64,000 nucleotides of DNA from Gigantopelta aegis (taxonomy: Eukaryota; Mollusca; Gastropoda; Neomphalida; Peltospiridae), in contig NC_054712.1 of the NCBI RefSeq assembly GCF_016097555.1, positions 41,577,562 through 41,641,561 on the forward strand. Reading direction: 5' to 3'. Below, piece after piece: positions 11,089 through 22,280 of this stretch. The stretch's first letter is position 1. Each line of letters starts with the position of its first letter. Both the position numbers and the translations under genes were made by a program. Below the pieces are notes generated by a model that saw only the letters and a program-made list of their open reading frames with translations, had not been told where the DNA came from and ran no database searches.

Positions 11089-13165
11089 TTATGCATTTAT
11101 CTATCTATCTATCGATCGATCGATGCTACATCTATCTATCTATCTATCTATCTACCTATCTGTCTATCTCTCCCTCCATCTATGCATGTGTATATGTGTA
11201 CACGCATATAATAAGGCCTTATTTCATTTTGTTATTTTTAAAAATATTGGATCCTGTTGGTATAATGAGAAATTAATTGATAGCATTTTCTATGATGATG
11301 TACGTCAGAATATCTATAAACAGAACTTAATATTTTCTTTGCAGACCGCCCTGTCCACCGTTCTGTTCGCACTTGTGTGCTGCACTGCTCTCGCCTGGTA
11401 CCCCACCTACAACTACGGACATGGTGCTGGTTACCATGGAGTCGCTGGTCTCCACGGAATCGGCGGTCTCCATGGAGCCGCTGGTCTGCACAGACTCGCT
11501 GGCTATGGTGGCCCCGTTTACGGACATGCCGGATATGGTTACGGATACCCAGGCTATGGTTACGGTGAGTTGAGTGGAACTATTTTCTGATTTATGATAA
11601 GCTATTAAATGGGTGACACAGTTGTGGGGGAGGATGTATCGAGGAGACACGTGTGGTGTGTGTTGATTATTGAATATTTAGAATAGATCATCCAAGTCTT
11701 CTTCCCGTGACCCGCCATTAGTGATCTCTTCAGCTGGAGTTGATCATCTAGGTCACGCTTCTGCACAACCCATGACAGTCTGATATCTGGCACAAAGACA
11801 AAAACCTGTTACCGATTTAAATTATTTGGTTGTAATTGTGTGCATATAGTTGACGGTATAATCTTTACATCTCAAGAGTAAAAGTTAAATAAGTTTCTAA
11901 ATAACTATATACTGATGTATGATAACCTATTAAATGGGAGACATAGTAGTGGGGGAGGATGCATCGAGGAGACACGTGTGGGGTGTGTGTTGATTATTGA
12001 ACATTTAGAATAGATCATCCAAGTCTTCTTCCCATTAGTGACCTCTTCAGCTGGAGTTGCTAATCTAGGTCATGCTTCTGCACAGCCCATGGTAGTCTGA
12101 TATCTGATATCTGGCACAAAGACAGAAAACTTGTCACCTAAATCCATTATGTGGTTGTAATTGTGGTGATATATAGTTGACTGTATAATCTTTACGTGTC
12201 AAGAGAAAAGTTAAATAGGTTTGCCGGGAAGACACCATTATACAACTTTAAAAGTGCAGCTTCAAAACTCTTTATTGTAACATCCTACCAGATTATAGCG
12301 GCATAGCTAACTAAGGTCCTTATTCTCCAACATTGTAAACTAAAGACAGTGTCCTGAGTTTGCTGTCATTTGAAGACATTTCCGCCTAATAAATATTTCA
12401 AAGAAAAAAATTACAAACAAAAATATAGTTTCTTCTTGACAAATATCAGTGTCTGGGTTTTTTTTTAAATGTGTTTCTGGTCGTTCTAAGGTTTGTAAGT
12501 ACGAAATTCGATTTGGTATCCCAATAATTTCGTACATACTGAATTTTTTTTATTATGAAATAAAATGCAGTTTGACCAAATACAAACATTAGAACAAGCA
12601 AAAGTAAATTTAATATACATTCATTAATAATTTTTGCAGAAAATATATTCAATATGTAATTTTTGTCATATTAAATTGTAATTTTTAATGTCATATTGTT
12701 AAAGGAATAATGTTTACATTTCAAGAGAAAAAATAATAGCCTAACGGTAAATGATTTTGGCGGGAAGCCGCCGTTATGCAACTTGGACATTATTCCTGTG
12801 AAACATACAGTGGCATAAATTATTATAATGAGAATTTTGAAAATTAATAAACTGCAAATAATTATCATAATATTTTTCCTGATAATGTTTCCATTCGCCG
12901 ACACATTTAATTTGACTGTTTTCATGACTTTTAACACAATCTAAATATAATATTCAATTATATTCCCATAGGATACGGACACGGTTACGGACACGGACAC
13001 GGGCTCGGAGCTGGAATTGGTCTCGCTGGACACGGACTCGGATTCGGAGCACAGGGACTTGGACTAGGCATCCGTGGACTTGGATTCGCCGGACGTGGAC
13101 TTGGATTTGGAGCACGTGGATTCGGAGGACGAGGACTGGGATACGGACACGCTCTGTACCACTGA
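8710..13165 (+). CDS. Secreted glycine/tyrosine/histidine-rich protein, shell-matrix (shematrin-like) type, 3 exons
   Basis: Coding exons are 8710-8715 (ATG AAC, donor GTGAGT), 11345-11564 (acceptor TTTCTTTGCAG, donor GTGAGT, phase 1) and 12972-13165 (acceptor TTCCCATAG, stop TGA). They total 420 nt, 139 residues. Residues 1-19, MNTALSTVLFALVCCTALA, form a signal peptide with likely cleavage before Trp20. The mature part is nearly half glycine: about 20-63 has GLHG-type repeats, 64-86 alternates Gly with Tyr and His, and the rest repeats GLGFGARG-like units, ending GHALYH. There are no cysteines after the signal. Composition and secretion fit mollusc shell-matrix or other structural extracellular proteins, but the basic RKKKY-type tail of pearl-oyster shematrins is absent. 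Structure is seen in sequence; function is inferred. Adhesive, periostracal or antimicrobial roles remain possible. Intron 1 holds a solo LTR, intron 2 a tandem duplication and an old MITE. Confidence 0.87.
8961..10077 (-). mobile_element. Solo LTR fossil (Gypsy or BEL type) in intron 1
   Basis: Read on the minus strand it begins TGTGACGG and ends CCGTGACA: TG...CA termini with an 8-bp inverted repeat. It is flanked by the 5-bp duplication GTATT (8956-8960 and 10078-10082). Length is 1117 bp. No internal region or second LTR is present, so only a recombination relic remains. The intact duplication suggests it is not very old, but a date needs a partner LTR. The superfamily is not decided. Confidence 0.8.
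10086..10985 (-). repeat. Three tandem 316-bp tRNA-like units in intron 1
   Basis: Three near-identical units, each with GGTTCGAGTCCCAGCAACGG and TAGCTCAGAGCG on the minus strand. The offset is exactly 316 bp between the first and second and between the second and third. High identity between units points to recent amplification. They belong to the same family as the units upstream of both first exons. Confidence 0.8.
10994..11175. repeat. (TATG)n then (TATC)n microsatellite in intron 1
   Basis: TATG repeats to about 11036, then TATC repeats with short interruptions, ending about 170 bp before the exon 2 acceptor. Confidence 0.95.
11587..12222 (+). repeat. Two tandem copies of a roughly 320-bp unit in intron 2
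   Basis: Copies at 11587-11907 and 11909-12222 share GGGGGAGGATG, ATCGAGGAGACACGTGTG, GATCATCCAAGTCTTCTTCC and AGCTGGAGTTG. They differ by substitutions and small indels. The duplication begins about 20 bp after the exon 2 donor and does not touch coding sequence. Confidence 0.9.
12346..12700. mobile_element. Old copy of the TTAA-type MITE (M1) in intron 2
   Basis: Diverged but colinear with the M1 copies at 29038, 39017, 42578 and 47150: CCTGAGTTTGCTG, AATATCAGTGTCTG, TGTTTCTGGTCGTTCTAAG, AATTTCGTACATAC and TATTCAATATGTAATT. The ends are eroded, so it is older than the other copies. Confidence 0.7.
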
Positions 13166-13204
13166 GGACTTGTCTCAAAGATTTAACAACACAAACTGTT
13201 TTAA

Positions 13205-13210
13205 TAAATG
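13205..13210 (+). terminator. Polyadenylation signal of the glycine-rich gene
   Basis: AATAAA 40 nt after the stop codon, followed by a T-rich stretch, as expected for a short 3'UTR. Confidence 0.75.
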
Positions 13211-13267
13211 TAATTTTTTTATTTAGTAAATTCAAGTCGTTTGTTTTTCTTCTGTTTCAACGTAACA

Positions 13268-13455
13268 TATTAGATATTATACCATTTTATTATAAATATC
13301 TGATGTATCATACCACTATATATGGTGTATCAAACCACTATATTATAAATACCTGGTGTAACATACCACTATATTAAAATATCTGGTGTATCATACCACT
13401 ATATTATAAATATATGATGTATCATACCACTATAATATAAATACCCAGTGTATTT

Positions 13456-13493
<38 letters not shown>

Positions 13494-13700
13494 ATATCTG
13501 GTGTATCATACCAACATATTATAAATACCTGATATATCATACCACTATATTCTAAATATCTGGTGTATCATAGCACTATATTCTAAATATCTGGTGTATC
13601 ATACCACTATATTCTAAATATCTGGTGTATCATACCACTATATTATAAATATCTGACGCATCATACCACTATATTATGAATAACTGGTGTATCATCAAAG
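13268..13700. repeat. 31-bp satellite, second array (same family as 1735-3405)
   Basis: About 13 copies of TATTATAAATATCTGG plus TGTATCATACCAC, with a (TA)n expansion at 13457-13488. It begins about 60 bp after the polyadenylation signal. Confidence 0.95.
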
Positions 13701-15203
13701 ATAAGAGTTCAAAATATTGTGTTTATTTGTTTATGGGCTGAATTGGCCACGGCTTAATTTATGGTCACCACCCGAAAATAGGGCAATTGGGCAACCCAAA
13801 TATAAATAAATGGACATAAATAGATAAATTGAGCAACAGTGTTCACTGGAACCAGATATACACATGTCGAAAATATGAAAATAAATCATCAATGAGAATA
13901 TAGCAAAATCCAATTCAAATAAAATCCAAATAAATAAATAAATAAACGGTACTGTTGTTGAGCGAGAAACTGCCACATGGCGAGATCTAGCGTCACCATG
14001 CGGATCTCAGCCACCGCCAACAGAACCGCGCCATGTCAGCCAGCGGCTACCCACAAAACTGCAATGGACCGACTTCTCCACATGTATGACATACATTATC
14101 GGTGGTAGTTACAAAGCACTGACAAAATGTGCAGTTGTTACCAGGAGAAGATAAATGAACCTGGTCGGGGAAAATAAATTAGAATTTGTTGCTATAATTT
14201 CAAGGTATTTTATGTATCCATCCAAACGAATTAATTCTGCAACCCTAATTCTGGCTTTCTCAAGTACATCAAAGCTCAATTTCATAATTAAAATTAGCCT
14301 GAGAGGAAAAAACGCCGAGGTAAACCCAAATCTGTAAAATAAATATCAGTGTCATGGGAAAAATAAAATAAATCTGGGGAAATTTCAAAAGAGGCAAACG
14401 CCTCGTCTGCCTCATTCTGGCTACGCCACTAAATAAATAATCATATAAATAATCGATCAGTTTCCTTTTGTTAATGAAATTTAAATATTCATTCTAAATA
14501 TGAAGAACAAGGCACATACTGAACAGCCTATTGGCAAACATTTAATATTATCAACAAATATGTGTTCAAATAACTTGAAAAAGGTTTAAAATCTGATGGA
14601 AATTTTGAAAGCTGATTTGATACCCATCTTGCCTATCAAAGTATGATGTCCCAAACTATTTACCGTTTTGATTGCTTTATCAAATGTGCAATAATTAACG
14701 GAACTGCGGTCTGGGTAAGTGAAATTATTCATTCAATTCAATAAATAGGCAAATAAATAAAATGAATGAATGAATGAATGAATGAATGAATGAATGAATG
14801 AATAAATAAACGGTACTGTTGTCGAGCGAGCGAGAAACTGCCGATTCGTTATATAGTAAATATGATTAAACTCTCATCCAGGCTAGATCCCCAGTTTATA
14901 GGCGTAAGATAGACATGTATACCAACTAACCAAAACTGTGTTTACGTGCTTAAATCGACTGAAGGTTCGTGCACGTCCATCCCTATCTCGATCGCGACAT
15001 GAACATATTATATACAGACTATAATGATGTTCACAAACGTGTACGATATACACTAAGAACAAATATATAAATTAATGTATTGTACATCAATAGTAAATGT
15101 GTAGCTTTCATGATAACAAATTTTTTCTTCAACACCGTTGTTTAAAAAATACAATCCTTTCATTTGTTTGTAAATACTCGACCAACACTTGAAATGTTTT
15201 ACG
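13701..15203. other. No supported gene; low-copy repeat-like sequence
   Basis: Contains a (GAAT)n run at 14761-14804 and a repeated phrase AAACGGTACTGTTGT plus GAGCGAGAAACTGCC at 13946 and 14809. A minus-strand stretch near 14000-14150 reads as a Cys-rich peptide but is interrupted and not recognised. The segment ending TCTGGCTACGCCACT near 14430 resembles the end of a DNA element. Confidence 0.4.
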
Positions 15204-16811
15204 TCAATCTAATTAAAATTAGCTCCACTGTTACATGTGGATCTAACAGCAGCCCGTTGGAGCTCATGTCCAGTTGACCTTTCATTCGACCAATCAAAAC
15301 CTTACTTGCAAAATCATGCCAGTGATTTGATAGATAGATAACTACTTTAACGTGCTCATATACCACTAGGGTTTCAAACACGCCCATCCAGAGTGCGATC
15401 TCCGATAAGATCGGTGGCCTGACTCGGGATGGGGGGGAGGGGCAGGATAGAGTTGAAAATGGGCAGAATTTTGAAAATAGCAATTAGTAAAAGAGTTAAT
15501 AGAATTTTAAAAAAAGAAAAGAAAGAAAGTTACAAGCCAAAAATAAAAGAATTGACTGCTCGGCCGAATATTTATATATATAATTTGGAGCATTTTAAAA
15601 GGACAGTCCAAAATAAAAAGAGTAATTTCGACATAAACTTTTGAAAGCAGATCTAAAAGTTTAAAGTCCGATCGATATGTCCACGTGAGTGGCCTCGTTA
15701 AGGCCGTTTGGGTGCACAGCTTATAGGGACGAGATGGGCTGCATCCCATCAAGAAATCCCCTAGATTGACAGTCATTAGACGTTGAAGGTGTAGTGCTGT
15801 GCTGAAATACAGATCTTGAGAAGCCGGATCCGTCTGAACGAGAGAGAGTATCAGACTAGGGTATAGTCCAGTCGTCATGGGTTGGTATAGTGGTGTGGAC
15901 GGGCCCGACTCCAGAGGACACGAGATGGTATCACTATAAAGCAAAGTAAAGTCTAGAAAAGAGTAGTAGGGGCCGACCCCGCTTCCTATTTCTTGTTAGA
16001 GTGGGGCGGTCAATCTTCCAGTGCTGCTAGGACAGGCTCGGATATGTAGAGACTAAACGCGAACAACCGTGGCGTTCTGCAGAATGGCCGTCATACGAGT
16101 CACGAAAAAACAAGTCAGCATAGTCAGCCGGAGAAATGTCTTGGAGGCAAGGAATCTCGCTAAAAAAGAATCCAACCTGGTGGTGCAGGCTGTCGAAACG
16201 AGAAGCGTTCCAGCGTTCAATCAGTTCCAATAGCCGCATACATCCCAGTAGAAAACTTCATTTCGCTGACAAAAACAACGAAATGAAGGATCCCCAAGTC
16301 GAGCACACGAAAGCACGTGCAGTGTGCACGAGCGAAGCAAACACGTCTTACCGCGTCGAGCATCCAGTGATTTGAAAATAATTTGAAAACATTCGGGATT
16401 ATGCCGAGGGTATACGAAATGATTCGGGTGAATTACGAAGTATGCCGGAACTAATTTCAATATAAAATTTTATACAAAATTCGTTTCAAGACGAAAATAA
16501 CCCAAAAAACAAAACGTGATGGTATAGCCATAAAAAAATTTTATGCTAGTATACAATCCAGAGTTTATTATTGCACTTTTCCCCCTGTTTTTTCAATGTT
16601 GAAATAGACCAACAAGTCCGCCTATTGCATAAATAGTCTCGACCGATATTTGTAGAATTTGTATGCTCCTGAATAACGTTATAAAAGGCGAAGCGTAATT
16701 GGTCGATATTTAAATTGTTATTTGTAGATGAAATGTCACCTGGACATGGGAGTCCATACAATGGTGTTAGATCTACTGGTGAGACCAGTAGAGATAACTT
16801 TAATCAGATTG
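15204..16811. mobile_element. Inverted-repeat element, split by a 1033-bp insertion
   Basis: The left end CAATCTAATTAAAATTAGCT and right end (reverse complement CAATCTGATTAAAGTTATCT) are inverted copies, followed by a second shared block GTGGATCTAAC / AGTAGATCTAAC. Without the insert it would be about 560 bp. A partial copy without insert lies at 45241-45590. It is a non-autonomous DNA element; a Helentron/HINE-like identity is possible but not shown. Confidence 0.7.
15319..16375 (-). mobile_element. Retroposon insert with 12-bp target duplication
   Basis: The 1033-bp insert (15331-16363) is flanked by CCAGTGATTTGA (15319-15330 and 16364-16375). On the minus strand it ends GAGCACGTTAAAGTAGTTAT then (CTAT)n, like non-LTR retroposon tails. 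The host element at 45241-45590 shows the uninterrupted site. Minus-strand frames of 145 and 70 residues within it have no recognised domain. It is probably a 5'-truncated LINE or a long SINE. Confidence 0.75.
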
Positions 16812-17024
16812 TAACTTACGTCATACCTCAATATGACGTCACTTATAACAATGTGATGTAACGTCACAATTGACAGCACACAAACCCTAATAATTTGTTA
16901 TTTCAAGCCTCTGAATATGCATCAATTACAATAACGAAGAGTCAATAAAACAATTTAATTGGCAAAAAATTATATCGTTGTTACTTTGATAACTTCGTTT
17001 AATAGAAAGATTAAATGTTAATAT
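16812..17024. other. No gene; CRE-like palindromes
   Basis: Short AT-rich spacer with two TGACGT-containing motifs near 16835-16870. Nothing further is supported. Confidence 0.4.
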
Positions 17025-18575
17025 TGCGATATCACATGAATCACTGTTAGATATCAGCATCCTACAACGAGTCTCTCCACGACTGAAAGATAATATTATG
17101 ATATTGTGATATCACATGGGTCACTGCTGGTTGTCAGCATCCTACAACGAGTCTCTCCACGACTGAAAGAGAATATTATGATATTGTATTGTGATCTCAC
17201 ATGAGTCACCGTTAGATATCAGCATCCTACAACGAGTCTCTCCACGACTGAAAGATAATATTATGATATTGTGATATGACACGAGTCACCGTTAGATATC
17301 AGCATCCTACAACGAGTCTCTCCACGACTGAAAGGTAATAGTATGATATTGTGATATGACACGAGTCACCGTTAGATATCAGCATCCTACAACGAGTCTC
17401 TCCACGACTGAAAGATAATAGTATGATATTGTGATATCACATGAGTCACCGTTAGATATCAACATCCTACAACGAGTCTATCCATGCTGAAAGATAATTT
17501 TATGATATTGTGATATCACATGAGTCACCGCTGGTTATCAGCATCCAACAACTAGTTCTAAGACTGAAAGAATATCCTACGAGTCTCTCCACGACTGAAA
17601 GAGAATATTACGATATTGTGATATCACACGAGTCACCGTTAGATATCAACATTCTACAACAAGTCTCTCCACGACTGAAAGAGAATATTATGATATTGTG
17701 GTATCACACGAGTCACCGTTAGATATCAGCATCCTACGAGTCTCCCCACGACTGAAAGATAATATCATGATATTGTGATATCACATGGGTCACCGCTGGT
17801 TGTCAGCATCCTTCAACGAGTCTCTCCACGACTGAAAGAGAATATTATGATATTGTATTGTGATATCACATGAGTCACCGTTAGATATCAGCATCCTACA
17901 ACGAGTCTCTCCACGACTGAAAGATAATAGTATGATATTTTGATATGACACGAGTCACCGTTAGATATCAGCCTGCTACAACGAGTCTCTCCACGACTGA
18001 AAGATAATAGTATGATATTGTGATATGACACGAGTCACCGTTAGATATCAGCATCCTACAACGAGTCTCTCCATGACTGAAAGATAATAGTATGATATTG
18101 TGATATCACATGGGTCACCGCTGGTTGTCAGCATCCTACGACTGAAAGAGACTATTATGATATTGTATTGTGATATCACATGAGTCACCGTTAGATATCA
18201 GCATCCTACAACGAGTCTCTCCACGACTGAAAAATAATAGTATGATATTGTGATATCACATGAGTCACCGTTAGATATCAACATCCTACAATGAGTCTCT
18301 CCACGACTGAAAGAGAATATTACGATATTGTGATATCACACGAGTCACCGTTAGATATCAACATCCTACAAGAAGTCTCTCCACGACTGAAAGAGAATAT
18401 TATGACATTGTGGTATCACACGAGTCACCGTTAGATATCAGCATCCTACGAGTCTCCCCACGACTGAAAGATAATATCATGATATTGTGATATCACATGG
18501 GTCACCGCTGGTTATCAACATCCTACAACGAGTCTCTCCACGACTGAAAGAGAATATTATGATACTGTATTGTAA
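17025..18575. repeat. About 80-bp satellite, roughly 19 copies
   Basis: The monomer contains ACGAGTCTCTCCACGACTGA, GTTAGATATCAGCATCC and the near-palindrome TGTGATATCACA. Period is 80-85 bp with a few deleted monomers (for example near 17560 and 18135). Two subtypes alternate: GTCACCGTTAGATATC and GTCACCGCTGGTTGTC. Confidence 0.95.
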
Positions 18576-18698
18576 TATCAGAAATAAATAATGTGTAGTA
18601 AATTTCATAGTGTGAAAAAGGCGTTCAGTTTGGGATGAACTATAAGCTGATCTTAGCGCTAAGATCGTTTCGTGGAACGAGACCCAGATCCGTGGAAT

Positions 18699-18700
<2 letters not shown>

Positions 18701-18746
<46 letters not shown>

Positions 18747-18793
18747 TTGTGTGTGTGCGTGCGTGCGTGCGTGTGTGTGTGTGTGTGTGTGGT
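18701..18793. repeat. Compound (AC)n(AT)n(GT)n microsatellite
   Basis: CA run, TA run, then TG run. The arrangement is self-complementary and can fold into a hairpin. Confidence 0.95.
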
Positions 18794-19618
18794 ATGTTAT
18801 TTCAGATAATAAACGAGTGCAATGAATAGGAAGCTAAAACAACGTATGAAAAGTTATTTATTTATTACATACCTTATTTTATATTTTACAAAAACTATTT
18901 TTAATTTAACGTCATAACAACACCTTGTTAAATCTATGATCTAAACGCCTTTCATGGATTTACTTAAGGGCAATTCCACGGGTACTCGCGTTACATTTTT
19001 ACCATACTAATTCTTTGATTTGCTCAGGATTAATAATTATACATTCAACATTTATTTTCTTTATTACTTTTTATTAGTTAAATAATCAAAGTATATTATA
19101 AAAAAAGAAAAAGGAAATATGATAATTAGTTTTCATACTGTGAATGTGTAAACATTGGTTACTCGCGTTACAAAAAAAAAGGACATGACAAAAAATGAAC
19201 ACACTTACAATCCAAAATCTCCTCATACTGTAAGTTATGATAAAAGTCGGTATATCAGTGTATAGCTATGGTTTTTAGGTATATTTATGTAATACGAATT
19301 TTGAAATTGTACAATTAATACATTTTTGGTTATCAAAATAGTCAGTTACTCGCGTTACGGTTACTCGCGTTACGATTACTCGCGTTACAATTTGTCCGCT
19401 ATTTGGTAATGAATAAACAAAAATAGATTTTAAAGAAACATAACAGTTTTTAAATGTCAACTTTTATTGAAAGAAACATCAGAAAGCCACATAAATCAAC
19501 TGAGTAAATATTACCAACAAATTAAAATTAAAGTTGAGCAATTAATAAATGAACCATTTTCGGGAATTAATGTTAATTTTTAGAAAATTGAAATTTGAAT
19601 TAAAACTCTAAAAAGAAA
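18794..19618. other. No gene; five copies of GTTACTCGCGTTAC-like motif
   Basis: AT-rich sequence otherwise, with the motif at 18981-18994 (GGTACTCGCGTTAC), 19157-19171, and three head-to-tail copies at 19345-19388. It stops at an assembly gap. Confidence 0.6.
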
Positions 19619-19818
19619 NNNNNNNNNNNNNNNNNNNNNNNNNNNNNNNNNNNNNNNNNNNNNNNNNNNNNNNNNNNNNNNNNNNNNNNNNNNNNNNNNN
19701 NNNNNNNNNNNNNNNNNNNNNNNNNNNNNNNNNNNNNNNNNNNNNNNNNNNNNNNNNNNNNNNNNNNNNNNNNNNNNNNNNNNNNNNNNNNNNNNNNNNN
19801 NNNNNNNNNNNNNNNNNN
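19619..19818. other. Assembly gap, 200 N
   Basis: Exactly 200 unknown bases, probably a placeholder, so the true distance is unknown. Confidence 0.99.
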
Positions 19819-19979
19819 GAACAGTGACCGCCCTCCATAGTGCAGGAGGCACCCCTTCAGAAAACCACCATCTTAGACTTGCTTTGTCAATATTGAGAGA
19901 TTTCACATCCAAATGGAAATAAAGTCGACCCATTCTCTAACTGCGGTTTTTCCGTCCCAATCAATGTCTCACGAGTGGC

Positions 19980-20246
19980 ATGAATGAATGAATGTTTAAC
20001 GACACCCCAGCACGAAAAATACATCGGCTATTGGGTGTCAAACTATGGTAATGCAAATAAATAAAGTGATGATCAACATCAATATAAGAATTCAAGATTT
20101 AAATAAAAACAGTGTAAAGAACTGTACAAAAATACAAATATCACAGATAGATACTGACTTTTACTCAAAATTTCAATTTTGTGCTGTATTGGCCATTCTC
20201 AAAGCGAATGTTACACCCTGCACCACGGTGAGGTTAGAGCACGCGC
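19980..20246 (-). repeat. Retroposon family D (LINE or SINE 3' end with CATT tail)
   Basis: On the minus strand: GCGTGCTCTAACCTCACCGTGG-type start, GAATGGCCAATACAGCAC, TTGATGTTGATCATCACTTT, GACACCCAATAGCCGATG, GTGCTGGGGTGTCGTTAAAC, then (ATTC)n. Other copies are at 30541, 45976 (fragment), 57448, 58050 and 59934. Confidence 0.85.
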
Positions 20247-20279
20247 AGGGGTCACGAGTGGCATATCAAATGACGTGAT

Positions 20280-20458
20280 ACATACTGTCATGTATGTGGG
20301 AATAGGGCATATATAAGATCACTTGCTGCTAAACAAAATATGTAGCAGGTTTCCTCAATGACTCAATGTCATAATGATCGAATGTTATACATCCAGCAGC
20401 ATTGATAAATGTATGAATGTGCACTAGTGGAGTCGTTAGATAAAACAAACTATAAGCT
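20280..20458 (+). repeat. SINE fragment, body with tail A
   Basis: Diverged copy: CATATATAAGATCACTTGCTGC through CACTAGTGGAGTCGTTAGA. The following 80 bp (TGGTATGTTTCGTAAA...GGCAAGTGACCTATGGGC) recur at 21862-21950 after another SINE, so SINE plus flank is itself a repeated unit. Confidence 0.65.
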
Positions 20459-20684
20459 TTGTTTTCTGATGGTATGTTTCGTAAAAAAAATCTTCAATTT
20501 GTGAAGAAATGGCAAGTGACCTATGGGCTATAGACCTGACAGTAATTCGTGCATGGCAAAAGACACAATCTTGTCAAAATATTCTTTGATTTTGTCTTGT
20601 ACAGCTATACGATTTTAAAATGGTTTGTCTTTCATATTGATAAACATTTGGAAGACTTTGCTCTTTGCACTTTCACCACATGTA

Positions 20685-20691
<7 letters not shown>

Positions 20692-20774
<83 letters not shown>

Positions 20775-20775
20775 T
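20692..20775. repeat. (TA)n microsatellite
   Basis: About 80 bp of TA dinucleotides with minor interruptions. Confidence 0.95.
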
Positions 20776-20782
20776 ATATTAT

Positions 20783-20858
20783 CAATTATTGACCGTCATT
20801 GAGGGCAATTTCTTCGGTCCATAAAACATGATATTGCCCGAAATGTGGTCAATAATTG
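20783..20858. repeat. Inverted repeat (hairpin), possible transposon end
   Basis: CAATTATTGACCGTCATTGA and the inverted TGGTCAATAATTG flank a short loop; both arms carry GGGCAAT. Related phrases (AGGGCAATATCAC, ACGGACGGTCATGTG) lie at 21490-21550, so this may be one end of an element of about 770 bp. Confidence 0.5.
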
Positions 20859-21611
20859 TTTTATTACATAATATCATCCATAAGATTCGTACATTCCAGA
20901 ATTGAAATACGCCAACCCTTATAATTTCACGCAATGCCTTATATTATACGATGGGATTTAATGACGTCACGTAATCCTATGACGTTGTATGACACGTAAA
21001 GGAAAGCGGAAATAAACAGTTGAAACATTACCAAGACAAAAATCAAATTCGAGACATTATAACCAGCAAGCATGTCAAAATCATATTAAAATCAAAATAA
21101 AACACAAAATGTAGTAAATCTGAACATACATTTATACTGAACAGTTACCGATGACCTCCAAATGCATTTTTCTTTTTATTTGTAACATAAAATCCTGAGA
21201 GTGCCGATTCCAACTGCATTTTGATGTAGGTCTATCATGTACATTTCTAAATCTGCGAGATATTCCATACACAATTTGACGATTACTGACCTTGTTTTTG
21301 TTGTATTTGCGGAATTAAAGTCAGTATGACTAAAGATGTTATATTTTTGTTGAAGGACAGCAAAAGGTTTTGTCACAAGTTTGTGCTTGTTTACATTAGA
21401 ATTATTAGCAGTTGACGTTGCATTACGTTACCTACTCATTAATTGGATAGAATTTTGTCTCTTCTTCATTTTCATTGGTTAAATCTCCCAGGGCAATATC
21501 ACTTTTGATGGACCGGTCTCAGGGCAATACCACTATTTACGGACGGTCATGTGACTGGTTTTCGACCAATAAGAATACAGATATATTCTCATTATGTAAG
21601 TTCTCTCTTGG
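20859..21611. other. No supported gene
   Basis: AT-rich sequence, possibly the interior of the element whose ends are near 20783 and 21550. No coding evidence. Confidence 0.35.
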
Positions 21612-21846
21612 TGCGCAGTCGGTTTCGGATTGATCTCCGTTGGTGGGCTCATTGGGCTATTTCTCGCCAGTGAACCACAACTGGTATATCAAAGGTCGTG
21701 GTATGTGATGTCCTGTCTGTGGGACAGAGCATATAAAAGATCCCTTGCTACTAACTATGAATCAGAATTACCAGATGTCTGACGTCCAATAGCCGATGAT
21801 TAGTAAATTAATGTGATTTAATGGTATCGTCAAACACAAACTTTAA
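21612..21846 (+). repeat. SINE, partial H1 head, body and tail A
   Basis: GCGCAGTCGGTTTCGGATTG (head remnant), then body and the tail ending GTATCGTCAAACACAAAC. A second short tail fragment follows at 21952-21998 (CAATGTGCTATAGTGGTGTC). Confidence 0.8.
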
Positions 21847-22138
21847 GTTTTGTTTCTGTTTCCAGGTGGTATGTTTCTCAACATAGTTCAAGATCCGTTT
21901 TGTGCAGTCTTCACTTTATGAAAAAGTGGCAAGTGCGCTATGGGCAACACACTGACAAATCAATGTGCTATAGTGGTGTCGTTAAACAAAAGAAACGTTA
22001 TTTTAAAAAAAAACAAAAAACAATTACAATGTTGTCAAACATTCGGTTATTTTACTAGTTACACATCATGAAGGGAAACCGTTTTCCGGTTTTATTCCGA
22101 GTACATCATAAAACTATGACCACAAGTCCAGTCTATGA

Positions 22139-22280
22139 CGGACTGCCTGACCTTGCGTCACTCGAGTAGCGCGGTCCGTCCCGGGTGTCCGGTTAGACTG
22201 TGAAAGTAACGGACTGCCTGACCCTGTGTCACCCGAGTAGCGCTGCCCATCCCGAGTGTCCGGTTAGACTGTGAGAGTGG
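22139..22280. repeat. 71-bp direct duplication
   Basis: Two copies beginning GGACTGCCTGACC (about 22139 and 22210), sharing GAGTAGCGC and GTGTCCGGTTAGACTGTGA. Confidence 0.85.

Noticed and set aside
13990-14150. Cys-rich zinc-finger-like peptide on the minus strand
   Set aside because: The frame is short and interrupted, and the Cys spacing does not match a family I can name.
15331-16363. LTR retroelement as the identity of the 1033-bp insert
   Set aside because: Lacks TG...CA ends, has a 12-bp duplication and a simple-repeat tail, which fit a non-LTR retroposon.
19820-19933. Short minus-strand frame reading out of the N gap
   Set aside because: Only about 38 readable residues, no domain, and the rest is unknown bases.
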